DNA of 64,000 nucleotides from Streptomyces tagetis. GTDB lineage: Bacteria; Actinomycetota; Actinomycetes; Streptomycetales; Streptomycetaceae. Shown piece by piece: positions 35,299 through 42,846 of the stretch (the stretch's first letter is position 1; each line of letters opens with the position of its first letter). The stretch spans positions 1 through 64,000 of the forward strand of contig NZ_JAGPNL010000002.1 of NCBI RefSeq assembly GCF_018069565.1. Reading direction: 5' to 3'. A model generated the notes under the pieces. The model worked only from the letters and a program-made list of their open reading frames with translations, made no database searches and was not told the origin of the DNA. The position numbers were made by a program, and so were the translations under genes.

Positions 35299-36240
35299 AT
35301 GACCACCACCGCCGACCTCCTCGACCCCGAACTCGACGGCGACCGCGGCACCCCCGACGAGGAAGCGGACGAGCTGCTGCGCGGCGCCGTGGACCTGCAC
35401 CAGCACCCCGGCCCCAGCCCGTTCCCGCGCCGCATGAGCATCCTCGACGCGGCCCGCGACGCCGACGCGGCCGGCTACCGGGCGATCGTCGCCAAGTCCC
35501 ACCACCACAGCATGGTCACCGACATCCTCGCCCTCGGCCAGGGCGGGCTGGACGACCTCTCCGTGGACGTCTTCGGCGGCATCGCCCTCAACCGCACCGT
35601 CGGCGGCCTCAACCCGTACGCCGTGGAACTCGCCCTGCGGATGGGCGGACGCGTGGTGTGGTTCCCCACGCTCTCCTCCCACGCGCACATCGAGCACCAC
35701 CGCACCCACGACACCGGCTTCCCCACCAGCGTGGTGGAGCTGCGGCCCAACGAGGTCCTGCGCGTCGTCGACGAGAAGGGCGCGCTGCTCCCCGAGGTCC
35801 ACGACGTCCTCGACGTGATCGCCGCCGAGGACGCGGTGCTCACCTGCGGCCACCTCGGCGTCGACGAGTCCCAGGCGCTGATCGACGGGGCGCTCGCCGC
35901 CGGGGTGCGGCGCGTCCTCGTCAACCACCCCTGCTTCGTGGTGGGGGCGCCCGCCGAGCAGGTCCGTGCCTGGGCCCGCCAGGGCGTGACCGTGGAGCAC
36001 TGCGTGGTGATGTACTTCGGCCGCCCCGAGCGCCGCCGCGACCTGGGCGAACTGCTCGCCTACATCGACGCCGCGGGCCCCGGGCGCACCGTGCTCTCCT
36101 CCGACTCCGGCCAGCGGCACAACCCGCTCCCGGTGACCCTCTTCCGCCGGGCCGCCCGCGGACTCCTGGACGCCGGGGTGCCGGCCGAGGACGTCCGCCG
36201 CATGCTCGGGACCAACGCCGCAGAACTGCTGTACCGATGA
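35299..36240 (+). CDS. DUF6282 family protein, amidohydrolase/PHP-like
   Basis: A 313-residue protein matching the DUF6282 family as I recall it. It has an N-terminal metal-type motif VDLHQHPGPSPFPRRM, SHHHSM near residue 70, HxH in SSHAHIEHH near residue 130, and TCGHLG near residue 180, then a late LSSDSG. This spacing is that of TIM-barrel metal hydrolases. The ATG has AGGAG ahead. It stands between the importer and an MBL hydrolase, so it probably hydrolyses an early intermediate. The reaction is unknown. Confidence 0.75.
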   Translation: MTTTADLLDPELDGDRGTPDEEADELLRGAVDLHQHPGPSPFPRRMSILDAARDADAAGYRAIVAKSHHHSMVTDILALGQGGLDDLSVDVFGGIALNRTVGGLNPYAVELALRMGGRVVWFPTLSSHAHIEHHRTHDTGFPTSVVELRPNEVLRVVDEKGALLPEVHDVLDVIAAEDAVLTCGHLGVDESQALIDGALAAGVRRVLVNHPCFVVGAPAEQVRAWARQGVTVEHCVVMYFGRPERRRDLGELLAYIDAAGPGRTVLSSDSGQRHNPLPVTLFRRAARGLLDAGVPAEDVRRMLGTNAAELLYR

Positions 36241-37070
36241 ACGGCGCCACCACCGGGGCCGGGACCGGGAGCGGGGCCGGGGAGGGCGAGGAGCGCCGGG
36301 TGTTCGCGGTGCGCTACGGCACCCGCACCGGCACCCGCGCGGAGATCTACCTCAACCACTCCATCCACGGCGAGCCCGACGGCCCCCTGGACATGGACTA
36401 CTACGTGTGGCTCGTGACCGGACCCGGCGGACCCGTCGTGGTGGACACCGGCTACAGCCCGCGCGGCGGCGCCCGCCGGGGCCGCACCACCCTGACCGAC
36501 CCGGTCGCGGAACTGCGCCGGGCCGGCGCGGGCCCGGAGCATGCCCCGCTCGTCGTCGTCACCCACGCGCACTACGACCACATCGGCAACCTGGGCGCCT
36601 TCGACCGGTCCGAGGTCGTCATGGCACGGGCGGAGTTCGACTTCTGGACGGGGCCGCTGGCGGTCCGGGCGCAGTTCGCGCACTCGGTCGAGGCCGAGGA
36701 TATCGACGCCCTGCGGCGGGTACGGGACGAGGGCCGGCTCACGCTGGTCGACGGTCCTGTGCCCATCGCCCCCGGCATCCGGGTGCTGCCGGTCGGCGGA
36801 CACACCCCCGGCCAACTGGTCGTGCTGGTCGAGGTCCCGGGCGGCGAGGTCGTCCTCGCCTCGGACGCCCTGCACTACTACGAGGAACTGGAGCTGGACC
36901 GGCCGTTCGCCTTCGTGGCCGACCTGCCCGCGATGTACCGGGGGTTCGACCTGCTCCAGGAGCTGGTGGAGCGGCCGGGGCGGGTGCTGGTGCCGGGACA
37001 CGACCCCGAGGTCGTACGCCGCTTTCCGGCCGAGCCGGGAACGGGCGGACTGGTCCGGCGGGTCGCCTGA
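36237..37070 (+). CDS. MBL-fold metallo-hydrolase, N-acyl-homoserine-lactonase-like
   Basis: A 277-residue zinc hydrolase with VVTHAHYDHIGNLGAF (HxHxDH), PVGGHTPGQLVVL, LASDALHY and a final GHDPEV. The Asp/Tyr arrangement (SDALHYYEEL) is close to AiiA-type quorum-quenching lactonases. The ATG overlaps the DUF6282 stop (ATGA). In a catabolic operon the likely role is lactone hydrolysis rather than signal quenching. The first 20 residues are a Gly/Ala-rich tail of no evident role. Confidence 0.85.
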   Translation: MNGATTGAGTGSGAGEGEERRVFAVRYGTRTGTRAEIYLNHSIHGEPDGPLDMDYYVWLVTGPGGPVVVDTGYSPRGGARRGRTTLTDPVAELRRAGAGPEHAPLVVVTHAHYDHIGNLGAFDRSEVVMARAEFDFWTGPLAVRAQFAHSVEAEDIDALRRVRDEGRLTLVDGPVPIAPGIRVLPVGGHTPGQLVVLVEVPGGEVVLASDALHYYEELELDRPFAFVADLPAMYRGFDLLQELVERPGRVLVPGHDPEVVRRFPAEPGTGGLVRRVA

Positions 37071-37094
37071 GGGGCGGGGCCGGGCCAACGAGCC

Positions 37095-37152
37095 CTGTGA
37101 ACACGTCGATCACTGTGAACGCGATGAGCGCGGTCAACGCCTGTGAACAGGC
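37095..37152. promoter_or_regulatory. three CTGTGAAC repeats with a palindrome
   Basis: CTGTGAAC occurs at 37095-37102, 37113-37120 and 37141-37148. The last lies inside the palindrome GCCTGT-GA-ACAGGC (37139-37152). They occupy the start of the only large gap (37071-37406, 336 bases) inside the long plus-strand gene run, so they may mark an internal regulatory region. No clear promoter boxes were found. Confidence 0.4.
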
Positions 37153-37201
37153 CGGCCGGGCGCGGCGCGCGAGTGGCGGCCGGCCGGGCCGCCAGATGCG
37201 G

Positions 37202-37336
37202 CCGTGACAGCCGTATCAGCCGCACCAGCCGCACCAGCCGCACCAGCCGAGCCAGCCGTATCTGCCGTATCAGCCGCACCAGCCGAGACAGCGGTATCTG
37301 CCGTATCAGCCGAGACAACCGAGCCGAGTGAGACAG
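37202..37336. repeat. 9-bp tandem minisatellite (about 15 units)
   Basis: About fifteen contiguous nine-base units of the form CCGNANCAG run from 37202 to 37336: thirteen good copies, then two decaying ones. Variants include CCGCACCAG (four copies), CCGTATCAG (three), CCGTATCTG and CCGAGACAG. Because nine is a multiple of three, all six frames stay largely open and give tripeptide-repeat phantom proteins. It lies 70 bases before the SDR start. Confidence 0.9.
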
Positions 37337-37406
37337 CCGGGCCGACCGCGACCGCGGAGACGACCGGCCGGGAAACACGGCAAGCCCAGAGAACGGGAGC
37401 ACAGCC

Positions 37407-38225
37407 ATGCCGAACGGCCCCTTGGAGGGGAAGACCGCCGTCGTGACCGGCGGCGGAAGCGGGATCGGGGCGGCCAGCGCCCGCCGGCTGTCGGAGGACG
37501 GCGCCGCCGTGGCGGTGGTCGACCGCGACGCCGAGGCCGCCCGCACCGTGGCCGCCGCGCTGCCGGGACCGGCGCTGGCCATCACCGCCGACGTGTCCCG
37601 GGAAGAGGACGTCGACCACTACCTGTCCGCGACGAGGGAACGTTTCGGTGCCGTCGACCTGCACCACCTCAATGCCGGTGTCGTCGGTTCCTTCGCCGCC
37701 CCGCCCGATCTGACGGCCGAGGACTTCGACCTGGTCCTCGGGGTGAACCTGCGCGGGGTCTTCCTCGGCCTGCGCGGGGCCTTCCGGGCCTACCGGGACC
37801 AGGGCAGCACCGGCGCCGTCGTGATCACCGGCTCCATCGCCGGCCTGCGCGGCAGCGCCGACCTGCTGCCCTACCAGGCGTCCAAGTACGGCGTCCGGGG
37901 ACTGGTGGAGGGCGGTGCCGTCTACGGGGCGCCCCGGGGCATCCGGGTCAACGCCGTCGCGCCGGGCCTCGTCCCGACCGGGCTGTTCGCCGGTGCCCGG
38001 GAGCCGGGGGCGGGCGACGACATGGCCCGGCGCGCGAGCACCACGCCGGTGCGCCGTACCGGGCGGCCCGAGGAGATCGCCGACGCGGTCGCCTTCCTCC
38101 TCAGCGACCGGGCCTCCTTCGTCACCGGCGCGGTGCTGCCGGCCGACGGCGGCGCCAGTGTCGTCAACACCGTGCGGCCCTCGGGCGGAGCCGGTGCCTG
38201 GACCCCGCCGGAGGTGGACCGATGA
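37407..38225 (+). CDS. short-chain dehydrogenase/reductase
   Basis: A 272-residue classical SDR: TGGGSGIGAASARRL cofactor motif, NAG in HHLNAGVVGS, catalytic Ser in TGSIAGLRG and YQASKYG (YxxxK), with AVAPGLVPTG after. An acidic VDRDAEAA after the second strand favours NAD(H). It oxidises or reduces a hydroxy/oxo group. The ATG has GGGAG ahead. It begins a tightly overlapping run of seven genes after the minisatellite. Confidence 0.9.
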   Translation: MPNGPLEGKTAVVTGGGSGIGAASARRLSEDGAAVAVVDRDAEAARTVAAALPGPALAITADVSREEDVDHYLSATRERFGAVDLHHLNAGVVGSFAAPPDLTAEDFDLVLGVNLRGVFLGLRGAFRAYRDQGSTGAVVITGSIAGLRGSADLLPYQASKYGVRGLVEGGAVYGAPRGIRVNAVAPGLVPTGLFAGAREPGAGDDMARRASTTPVRRTGRPEEIADAVAFLLSDRASFVTGAVLPADGGASVVNTVRPSGGAGAWTPPEVDR

Positions 38226-39175
38226 GCGCGCCCGGCACCGCGCCGACCGGATTCGTCGGCCTCGGCAACATGGGCGGCCGGATCGCCCGGCGCATCACCG
38301 ACGCGGGCACCCCGCTCCTCGGCCACGACCGGGAGACCGGCCGGGTCCGCGAGGCCGGGGCCGAACCCGCCGCCGACCTCGCCGAGATCGCCCGCCGCTG
38401 CGACACGATCCTGCTCTCCCTGCCCGACAGCACCGTCGTCGAGGCCGTGGTGGAGGGGGAGGGCGGACTGCTGGCCCACGCCCGCCCCGGGCAGACCGTG
38501 GTGGACCTCAGCACCTCCGCCCCCGCGTCGACCGTCCGGCTGCACGGGCTGCTCGCCGAGCGCGGGGCCGTGCTCCTGGACGCGGGCGTCACCGGCGGCG
38601 CGGCGGCGGCCGAACGCGGCGCGCTGACCGTCATGGCCGGCGGTCCCGACGCCGAACTCGACCGGCTGGCAGACCTGTTCGGTCTGTTCGCCGCCCGGGT
38701 GCACCGGATGGGCGCGGTCGGCGCGGGGCACTCGGCCAAGCTCCTCAACAACTTCCTCAACGCCGTCAGCCTCGCCGCCACCGCCGAGGTGATGGTCGCC
38801 GGAGACCGCGCGGGCCTCGACCCGGCGCAGTTGCTGGAGGTCTTCAACTCCGGCAGCGGCATGAACTTCGCCACGAGGAACCGCTTCCCGCACATCGTGC
38901 GCGGCGACTACCTGGAGGGCGGGCTCACCGGCGACCTGATGCTCAAGGACGTCCTGCTGTACCTCGCGCACCTGCGCGACCTCGGGGTGCCCTCGCTCAA
39001 CGCGGCCGGACCGGTGGCCTCCTTCGGCGCCGCCGCCCGGCTCGGCTACGGCGACCTCATCAGCAACCGCGTCTTCGACGCGCTCGGCGACCTCGCCGGC
39101 GCCCCGGCCCGCCCCGGGTGCCCGGACCCGGCCCCGGACCAGGCCGGCGACCCCCACCAGGAGGCAGGCACGTGA
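38222..39175 (+). CDS. NAD(P)-dependent 3-hydroxyisobutyrate dehydrogenase-like oxidoreductase (copy 1)
   Basis: A 317-residue beta-hydroxyacid dehydrogenase with TGFVGLGNMGGRIARRI for the cofactor, the substrate motif DAGVTGGAAAAERGALTVM, and the catalytic Lys in GAGHSAKLLNNFLN. The ATG overlaps the SDR stop. Family members act on 3-hydroxyisobutyrate, tartronate semialdehyde, sulfolactaldehyde and similar C3-C4 acids. A paralogue lies two genes on, unusual within one operon. Confidence 0.9.
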   Translation: MSAPGTAPTGFVGLGNMGGRIARRITDAGTPLLGHDRETGRVREAGAEPAADLAEIARRCDTILLSLPDSTVVEAVVEGEGGLLAHARPGQTVVDLSTSAPASTVRLHGLLAERGAVLLDAGVTGGAAAAERGALTVMAGGPDAELDRLADLFGLFAARVHRMGAVGAGHSAKLLNNFLNAVSLAATAEVMVAGDRAGLDPAQLLEVFNSGSGMNFATRNRFPHIVRGDYLEGGLTGDLMLKDVLLYLAHLRDLGVPSLNAAGPVASFGAAARLGYGDLISNRVFDALGDLAGAPARPGCPDPAPDQAGDPHQEAGT

Positions 39176-39660
39176 TCATCATCCCCGGCAGGGCACCGCA
39201 GGAGGCCCGCCCCCGCACCGACACCTTCGCCGGCACCGTGTGGACCGACCCGGTGCTGCCGACCACCGACGGCGTCACCGTCAACCAGGTCTTCTTCACC
39301 CCCGGTTCGCGCACCCACTGGCACCGGCACGAGCACGGCCAGATCCTGCTGGTCACCGCCGGCGGCGGGCGCATCCAGAGCCGCGGCGGACCGGTCCGCC
39401 CGCTGCGCGTCGGAGACACCGTGTGGGTGCCGCCGGGCGAGATCCACTGGCACGGCGGGGGAGAGGACTCCTTCCTGGTCCACCTGGCGATCTCGCTCGG
39501 CACCACCGAGTGGATGGAACCGGTCGACGCCGCCCAGGAGACCCCCGCCGCGACCGACACCACCGACACCACCGACACCACCGCCGCCGCCGACGACACC
39601 GAAACCGGCGCCACCGACCCCACCCCCACCCCCACCCCCGAGGGAGCCCAGACATCATGA
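39172..39660 (+). CDS. cupin-domain protein with Thr/Asp-rich tail
   Basis: A 162-residue single-domain cupin with the metal motifs THWHRHEHGQILLVTAGGG and PPGEIHWHGGGED. The start is GTG 39172 overlapping the previous stop (GTGA). Residues about 125-162 form a low-complexity tail of repeated TDT and PTPT units encoded by nine-base repeats, which is not part of the fold. Small cupins of this type are often found beside CMD proteins, as here. The reaction is unknown. Confidence 0.85.
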   Translation: MIIIPGRAPQEARPRTDTFAGTVWTDPVLPTTDGVTVNQVFFTPGSRTHWHRHEHGQILLVTAGGGRIQSRGGPVRPLRVGDTVWVPPGEIHWHGGGEDSFLVHLAISLGTTEWMEPVDAAQETPAATDTTDTTDTTAAADDTETGATDPTPTPTPEGAQTS

Positions 39661-40049
39661 CCGCACCCCACTCCGACCTGTACGAGACCGGCCTGCGCAT
39701 CCGCCGCGAGGTGCTCGGCGAGGCGCACGTGGACCGGTCCCTGGCCGCGGCCTCGGACTTCTCCCGCGTCGCGCAGGACTTCGTCACCGAGCACTGCTGG
39801 GGCGCCCTGTGGGCGCGCGACGGCCTGGAACGCAAGACCCGCAGCATGCTCAACCTGGTGATGCTCGCCGCGCTGAACCGCAACCACGAACTCGGCGTCC
39901 ACGTCCGGGGCGCGATCACCAACGGCGTCACCGAGGACGAGATCCGCGAGTGCCTGCTCCAGGTGGCCGTCTACTGCGGCATGCCGGCCGCGCTGGAGGC
40001 GTTCCGGGTGGCCGACGGCGTCCTGCGAGACCTCCGTGACCAGGACTGA
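39657..40049 (+). CDS. carboxymuconolactone decarboxylase family protein
   Basis: A 130-residue CMD protein with the full family layout: RREVLGEAHVDRSLAAA near the start, LERKTRSMLNLVMLAALNR, ELGVHVRGAITNGVTEDEI and QVAVYCGMPAALEAF. This is closest to PcaC-type 4-carboxymuconolactone decarboxylase. It overlaps the cupin stop (ATGA). No pca genes are nearby, so it probably acts on another lactone or oxo-acid. Confidence 0.88.
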   Translation: MTAPHSDLYETGLRIRREVLGEAHVDRSLAAASDFSRVAQDFVTEHCWGALWARDGLERKTRSMLNLVMLAALNRNHELGVHVRGAITNGVTEDEIRECLLQVAVYCGMPAALEAFRVADGVLRDLRDQD

Positions 40050-40983
40050 CGCGGACCGGGCCGTCGCCTTCCTCGGCCTGGGCAGCATGGGGACGCCGAT
40101 GGCCCGCCGGCTGGGCGCGGCCGGCTACCGCGTGACGGGCCACGACCCGGCGCCCGGCGCGGCGGCCCGGCTCGACGGCGCACCCGGCGTGACGTTCGCC
40201 GCGTCGGCCGAGGCCGCCGTGGACGGGGCCGCGGTGGTGGTGCTGATGCTCCCGGACTCGGCGGTGGTCACGTCCGTCCTGCTCGACGGCGGGCTCCTCG
40301 ACCGGCTCCCGTCCGGCACCCTCCTGGTCGACATGGGCTCCTCGCAGCCCGAGCGCACCCGGGACCTGGCCGCGCGGGCGGCCCGGGGCGGCGTACGACT
40401 GGTGGACGCCCCGGTCTCCGGCGGGGTCACCGGAGCCGAGGCCGGCATGCTCACCGTCATGGCCGGCGGCGACCACGCGGACTGGGAACGCGCCCTGCCG
40501 CTGCTGCGCGTGCTGGGCAGCCGGGTCCTGCACGTCGGCCCGCCCGGCGCCGGACACGCCCTCAAGGCGCTGAACAACCTGATGTCCGCCACCCACCTGC
40601 TCGTCACCTCCGAGGCGATGCTCGCCGGGGGCCGCTTCGGCATCGACCCAGCGGTGATGCTCGACGCGGTCAACGGCTCCAGCGGGCGCAGCGGTTCCAC
40701 CGAGCAGAAGTGGCCCCGCTTCGTCCTGCCCGGCGGTTTCGACTCCGGGTTCGCGCTGCGGCTGATGGTCAAGGACATGCGCACCGCCACCGAACTGGCC
40801 GCGTCCACCGGCGGCGCCGCCCCGCTGGGGGAAGCCGCCCTGGAGCTGTGGGAGAGCGCGGCGGCCGACCTGCCGCCCACCGCAGACCACACGGAGATCG
40901 TGCGCTGGCTGGAGCGACGGCACCGGCCCGCCCCGGACACGCCCGCGCTTTCGCCCGAGAAGAGAAGAGGGGACATCCCGTGA
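40036..40983 (+). CDS. NAD(P)-dependent 3-hydroxyisobutyrate dehydrogenase-like oxidoreductase (copy 2)
   Basis: A 315-residue beta-hydroxyacid dehydrogenase: AFLGLGSMGTPMARRLGAAG, substrate loop DAPVSGGVTGAEAGMLTVM, catalytic Lys in GHALKALNNLMS. The start is GTG 40036, inside the end of the CMD gene (14-base overlap). It is clearly diverged from copy 1, so the two probably act on different hydroxy acids of the same pathway. Confidence 0.9.
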   Translation: MTRTDADRAVAFLGLGSMGTPMARRLGAAGYRVTGHDPAPGAAARLDGAPGVTFAASAEAAVDGAAVVVLMLPDSAVVTSVLLDGGLLDRLPSGTLLVDMGSSQPERTRDLAARAARGGVRLVDAPVSGGVTGAEAGMLTVMAGGDHADWERALPLLRVLGSRVLHVGPPGAGHALKALNNLMSATHLLVTSEAMLAGGRFGIDPAVMLDAVNGSSGRSGSTEQKWPRFVLPGGFDSGFALRLMVKDMRTATELAASTGGAAPLGEAALELWESAAADLPPTADHTEIVRWLERRHRPAPDTPALSPEKRRGDIP

Positions 40984-41756
40984 CGCACGACCCGCACGCG
41001 CCGCTCACCGCACGGCAACAGCAGCTCAAGGACGAGTTCCAGGAGGTCCGCGGCACCTGGGGCCCGGCCTGGGAGAGCATCCTGCGGCTGGACCCGAACC
41101 TGCTCGCCGCCTACCTCCGGTTCTCCACCGTGCCCTGGCGCACCTCCCATCTGCCGCCCAAGGTCAAGGAGTTCATCTACATCGCCGCCGACGCCGCGGC
41201 CACCCACCTCTACGAGCCCGGCATCCGCCAGCATGTGCGGGCCGCGCTGGAACACGGCGCCACCGCCCAGGAACTGGCCGAGGTGCTGGCCCTCACCAGC
41301 ACCCTCGGCATCCACGCGGTCAACATCGGCGTACCGCTCCTGCTGGAGGTGCTGGACGAGGAGGGCCTGCGCGACGGCCCCGCCCCGCTGGACGAGCGCC
41401 GGCGCCTGCTGCGCGCGGACTTCGAGGAACGGCGCGGCTACTGGCACGAGTTCTGGGACGGGCTCCTCGAAGTGGACCCCGAACTCTTCGACGCCTACCT
41501 GGAGTTCTCCGCCGTACCGTGGGACCACGGCGTCCTGGAACCCAAGGTCAAGGAACTGGTCTACGTCGCCTTCGACGCCTCCGCCACCCATCTGTACGCC
41601 CCCGGTCTCAAGCTGCACCTGCGCAACGCGGTCCGCTACGGCGCCACCGTGGGCGAGATCATGGAGGTCCTGGAGATCGTCAGCGTGATCGGCATCCACG
41701 CGGCGACCACGGCCGCCCCGATCGTCATGGAGGAACTGAGAGCCGCCGATGAGTGA
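40980..41756 (+). CDS. tandem-domain carboxymuconolactone decarboxylase-like protein
   Basis: A 258-residue protein made of two CMD-type repeats. Repeat 1 has PPKVKEFIYIAADAAATHLY and HVRAALEHGATAQELAEVL, repeat 2 has PKVKELVYVAFDASATHLYA and HLRNAVRYGATVGEIMEVL. The start is GTG 40980 overlapping the previous stop (GTGA). Doubling of the small trimer/hexamer-forming domain into one chain suggests a pseudo-symmetric oligomer with divergent sites. The function is unknown. Confidence 0.85.
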   Translation: MTHDPHAPLTARQQQLKDEFQEVRGTWGPAWESILRLDPNLLAAYLRFSTVPWRTSHLPPKVKEFIYIAADAAATHLYEPGIRQHVRAALEHGATAQELAEVLALTSTLGIHAVNIGVPLLLEVLDEEGLRDGPAPLDERRRLLRADFEERRGYWHEFWDGLLEVDPELFDAYLEFSAVPWDHGVLEPKVKELVYVAFDASATHLYAPGLKLHLRNAVRYGATVGEIMEVLEIVSVIGIHAATTAAPIVMEELRAADE

Positions 41757-42702
41757 GCCGTTCCGGCCGCGGACGGCACCCGCGACGGCCCGCGCCGAGG
41801 TACGGACGTGGGCCGCGCGGGAGGAGCGGGCCGCCGCCGGGCGGGAGGAGCGGTCCGCGCTGCCGGCCGCCCGGGTACGGTCCGAGCGCCGGGCGGCCCT
41901 GCGCCCGGCGCTCGCGCCCGGAGCCGTCCCCCGCACCGTCCCCGGCCGGTCCGGCCCGGTCACCGTCCGGGTGCTGCCGCCGCCCGCCCGGCCGCGCGGC
42001 CTCTACGTCCACCTGCACGGCGGCGGCTGGACCCTGGGCGCCGCCGACGAACAGGACGACGCCCTGCTCCGGCTCTCCGCGGCGACCGGCCTGCGCGCGG
42101 TGAGCGTCGAGTACCGCCTCGCCCCGGAACACCCGTGGCCGGCGGCGCCACGGGACTGCGAGGACGTGGCCCGCTGGCTGCTGCGCCACGGCCCCGCCGA
42201 ACTGGGCACCCCCGCCCGCTGGGTGATCGGCGGCGAGTCCGCCGGGGCCCACCTGGCGGTGCTGACCCTGCTGGCCCTGCGGGAACGGCCCGAGGCCGCG
42301 GGGGCGTTCCACGCCGCCTGCCTCGCCTACGGCTGGTACGACCTGGGCCTGACGCCGAGCGCCCGGCAGTGGCGGCGGCCGTTGGTGCTCAGCCCCGCCG
42401 ACCTGGCCTGGTTCCTCACCGGCTTCCTGCCCGGCCGGAGCGCCGAGCGGCGGCGCGGGCCCGAGGTCAGCCCGCTCTACGCGCCCCTGGACGGGCTGTG
42501 CCCGGCGCACTTCACCGTCGGCACGGAGGACCCCCTTCTGGACGACACCCTCTTCCTCGCCACCCGCTGGCGGGCGGCAGGCAACCCCGCCGTCCTCGAC
42601 GTGTGGCCGGACGCGCCGCACGGTTTCCTCACCCGCCCGTTCGCCCTGGCCCGGCTCGCCGAGGAGCGCCGGGACGCCTTCCTCGCCCCGCTGCTCGGCT
42701 GA
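41749..42702 (+). CDS. alpha/beta hydrolase, hormone-sensitive-lipase family
   Basis: A 317-residue esterase with HLHGGGWTLG (oxyanion hole), IGGESAGAHLAVL (nucleophile Ser), the acid in GTEDPLLDDTLF and His in APHGFLTRPF. The N-terminal 50 residues are Arg/Ala-rich. The ATG overlaps the CMD stop by eight bases and it closes the long plus-strand operon. It probably handles an ester or lactone of the pathway. Confidence 0.9.
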   Translation: MSEPFRPRTAPATARAEVRTWAAREERAAAGREERSALPAARVRSERRAALRPALAPGAVPRTVPGRSGPVTVRVLPPPARPRGLYVHLHGGGWTLGAADEQDDALLRLSAATGLRAVSVEYRLAPEHPWPAAPRDCEDVARWLLRHGPAELGTPARWVIGGESAGAHLAVLTLLALRERPEAAGAFHAACLAYGWYDLGLTPSARQWRRPLVLSPADLAWFLTGFLPGRSAERRRGPEVSPLYAPLDGLCPAHFTVGTEDPLLDDTLFLATRWRAAGNPAVLDVWPDAPHGFLTRPFALARLAEERRDAFLAPLLG

Positions 42703-42795
42703 GCCGGCCCGGCCTGGTCAGCCTCGTAGAGGCCCGGCCACGGTCCTTCCCCGCCCGCCCACGGCCCGGCGTGGCCGGCCTCACGCCCCGGGACC

Positions 42796-42846
42796 GTGAT
42801 CGTGATCGTGATCGTGACATCAGTATCAGGTCTTAGATTCCTGACA
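42796..42846 (+). promoter_or_regulatory. GTGATC repeats and leaderless promoter candidate
   Basis: Three perfect GTGATC repeats (42796-42813) and a fourth variant GTGACA precede the pair TCAGG...CCTGA (42825-42829 and 42840-42844), inside which TAGATT (42834-42839) resembles a -10. That -10 would start transcription at about the ATG 42846, which has no ribosome site, so the MFS message may be leaderless. Confidence 0.4.

Noticed and set aside
37202..37336. CRISPR-like repeat array
   Set aside because: Units are nine bases and contiguous with no spacers, and there are no cas genes; it is a minisatellite.
37204..37446. 80-codon frame with repeated AVSA and APA units
   Set aside because: Created by the nine-base minisatellite, which keeps several frames open on both strands; it overlaps the SDR start and has no ribosome site.
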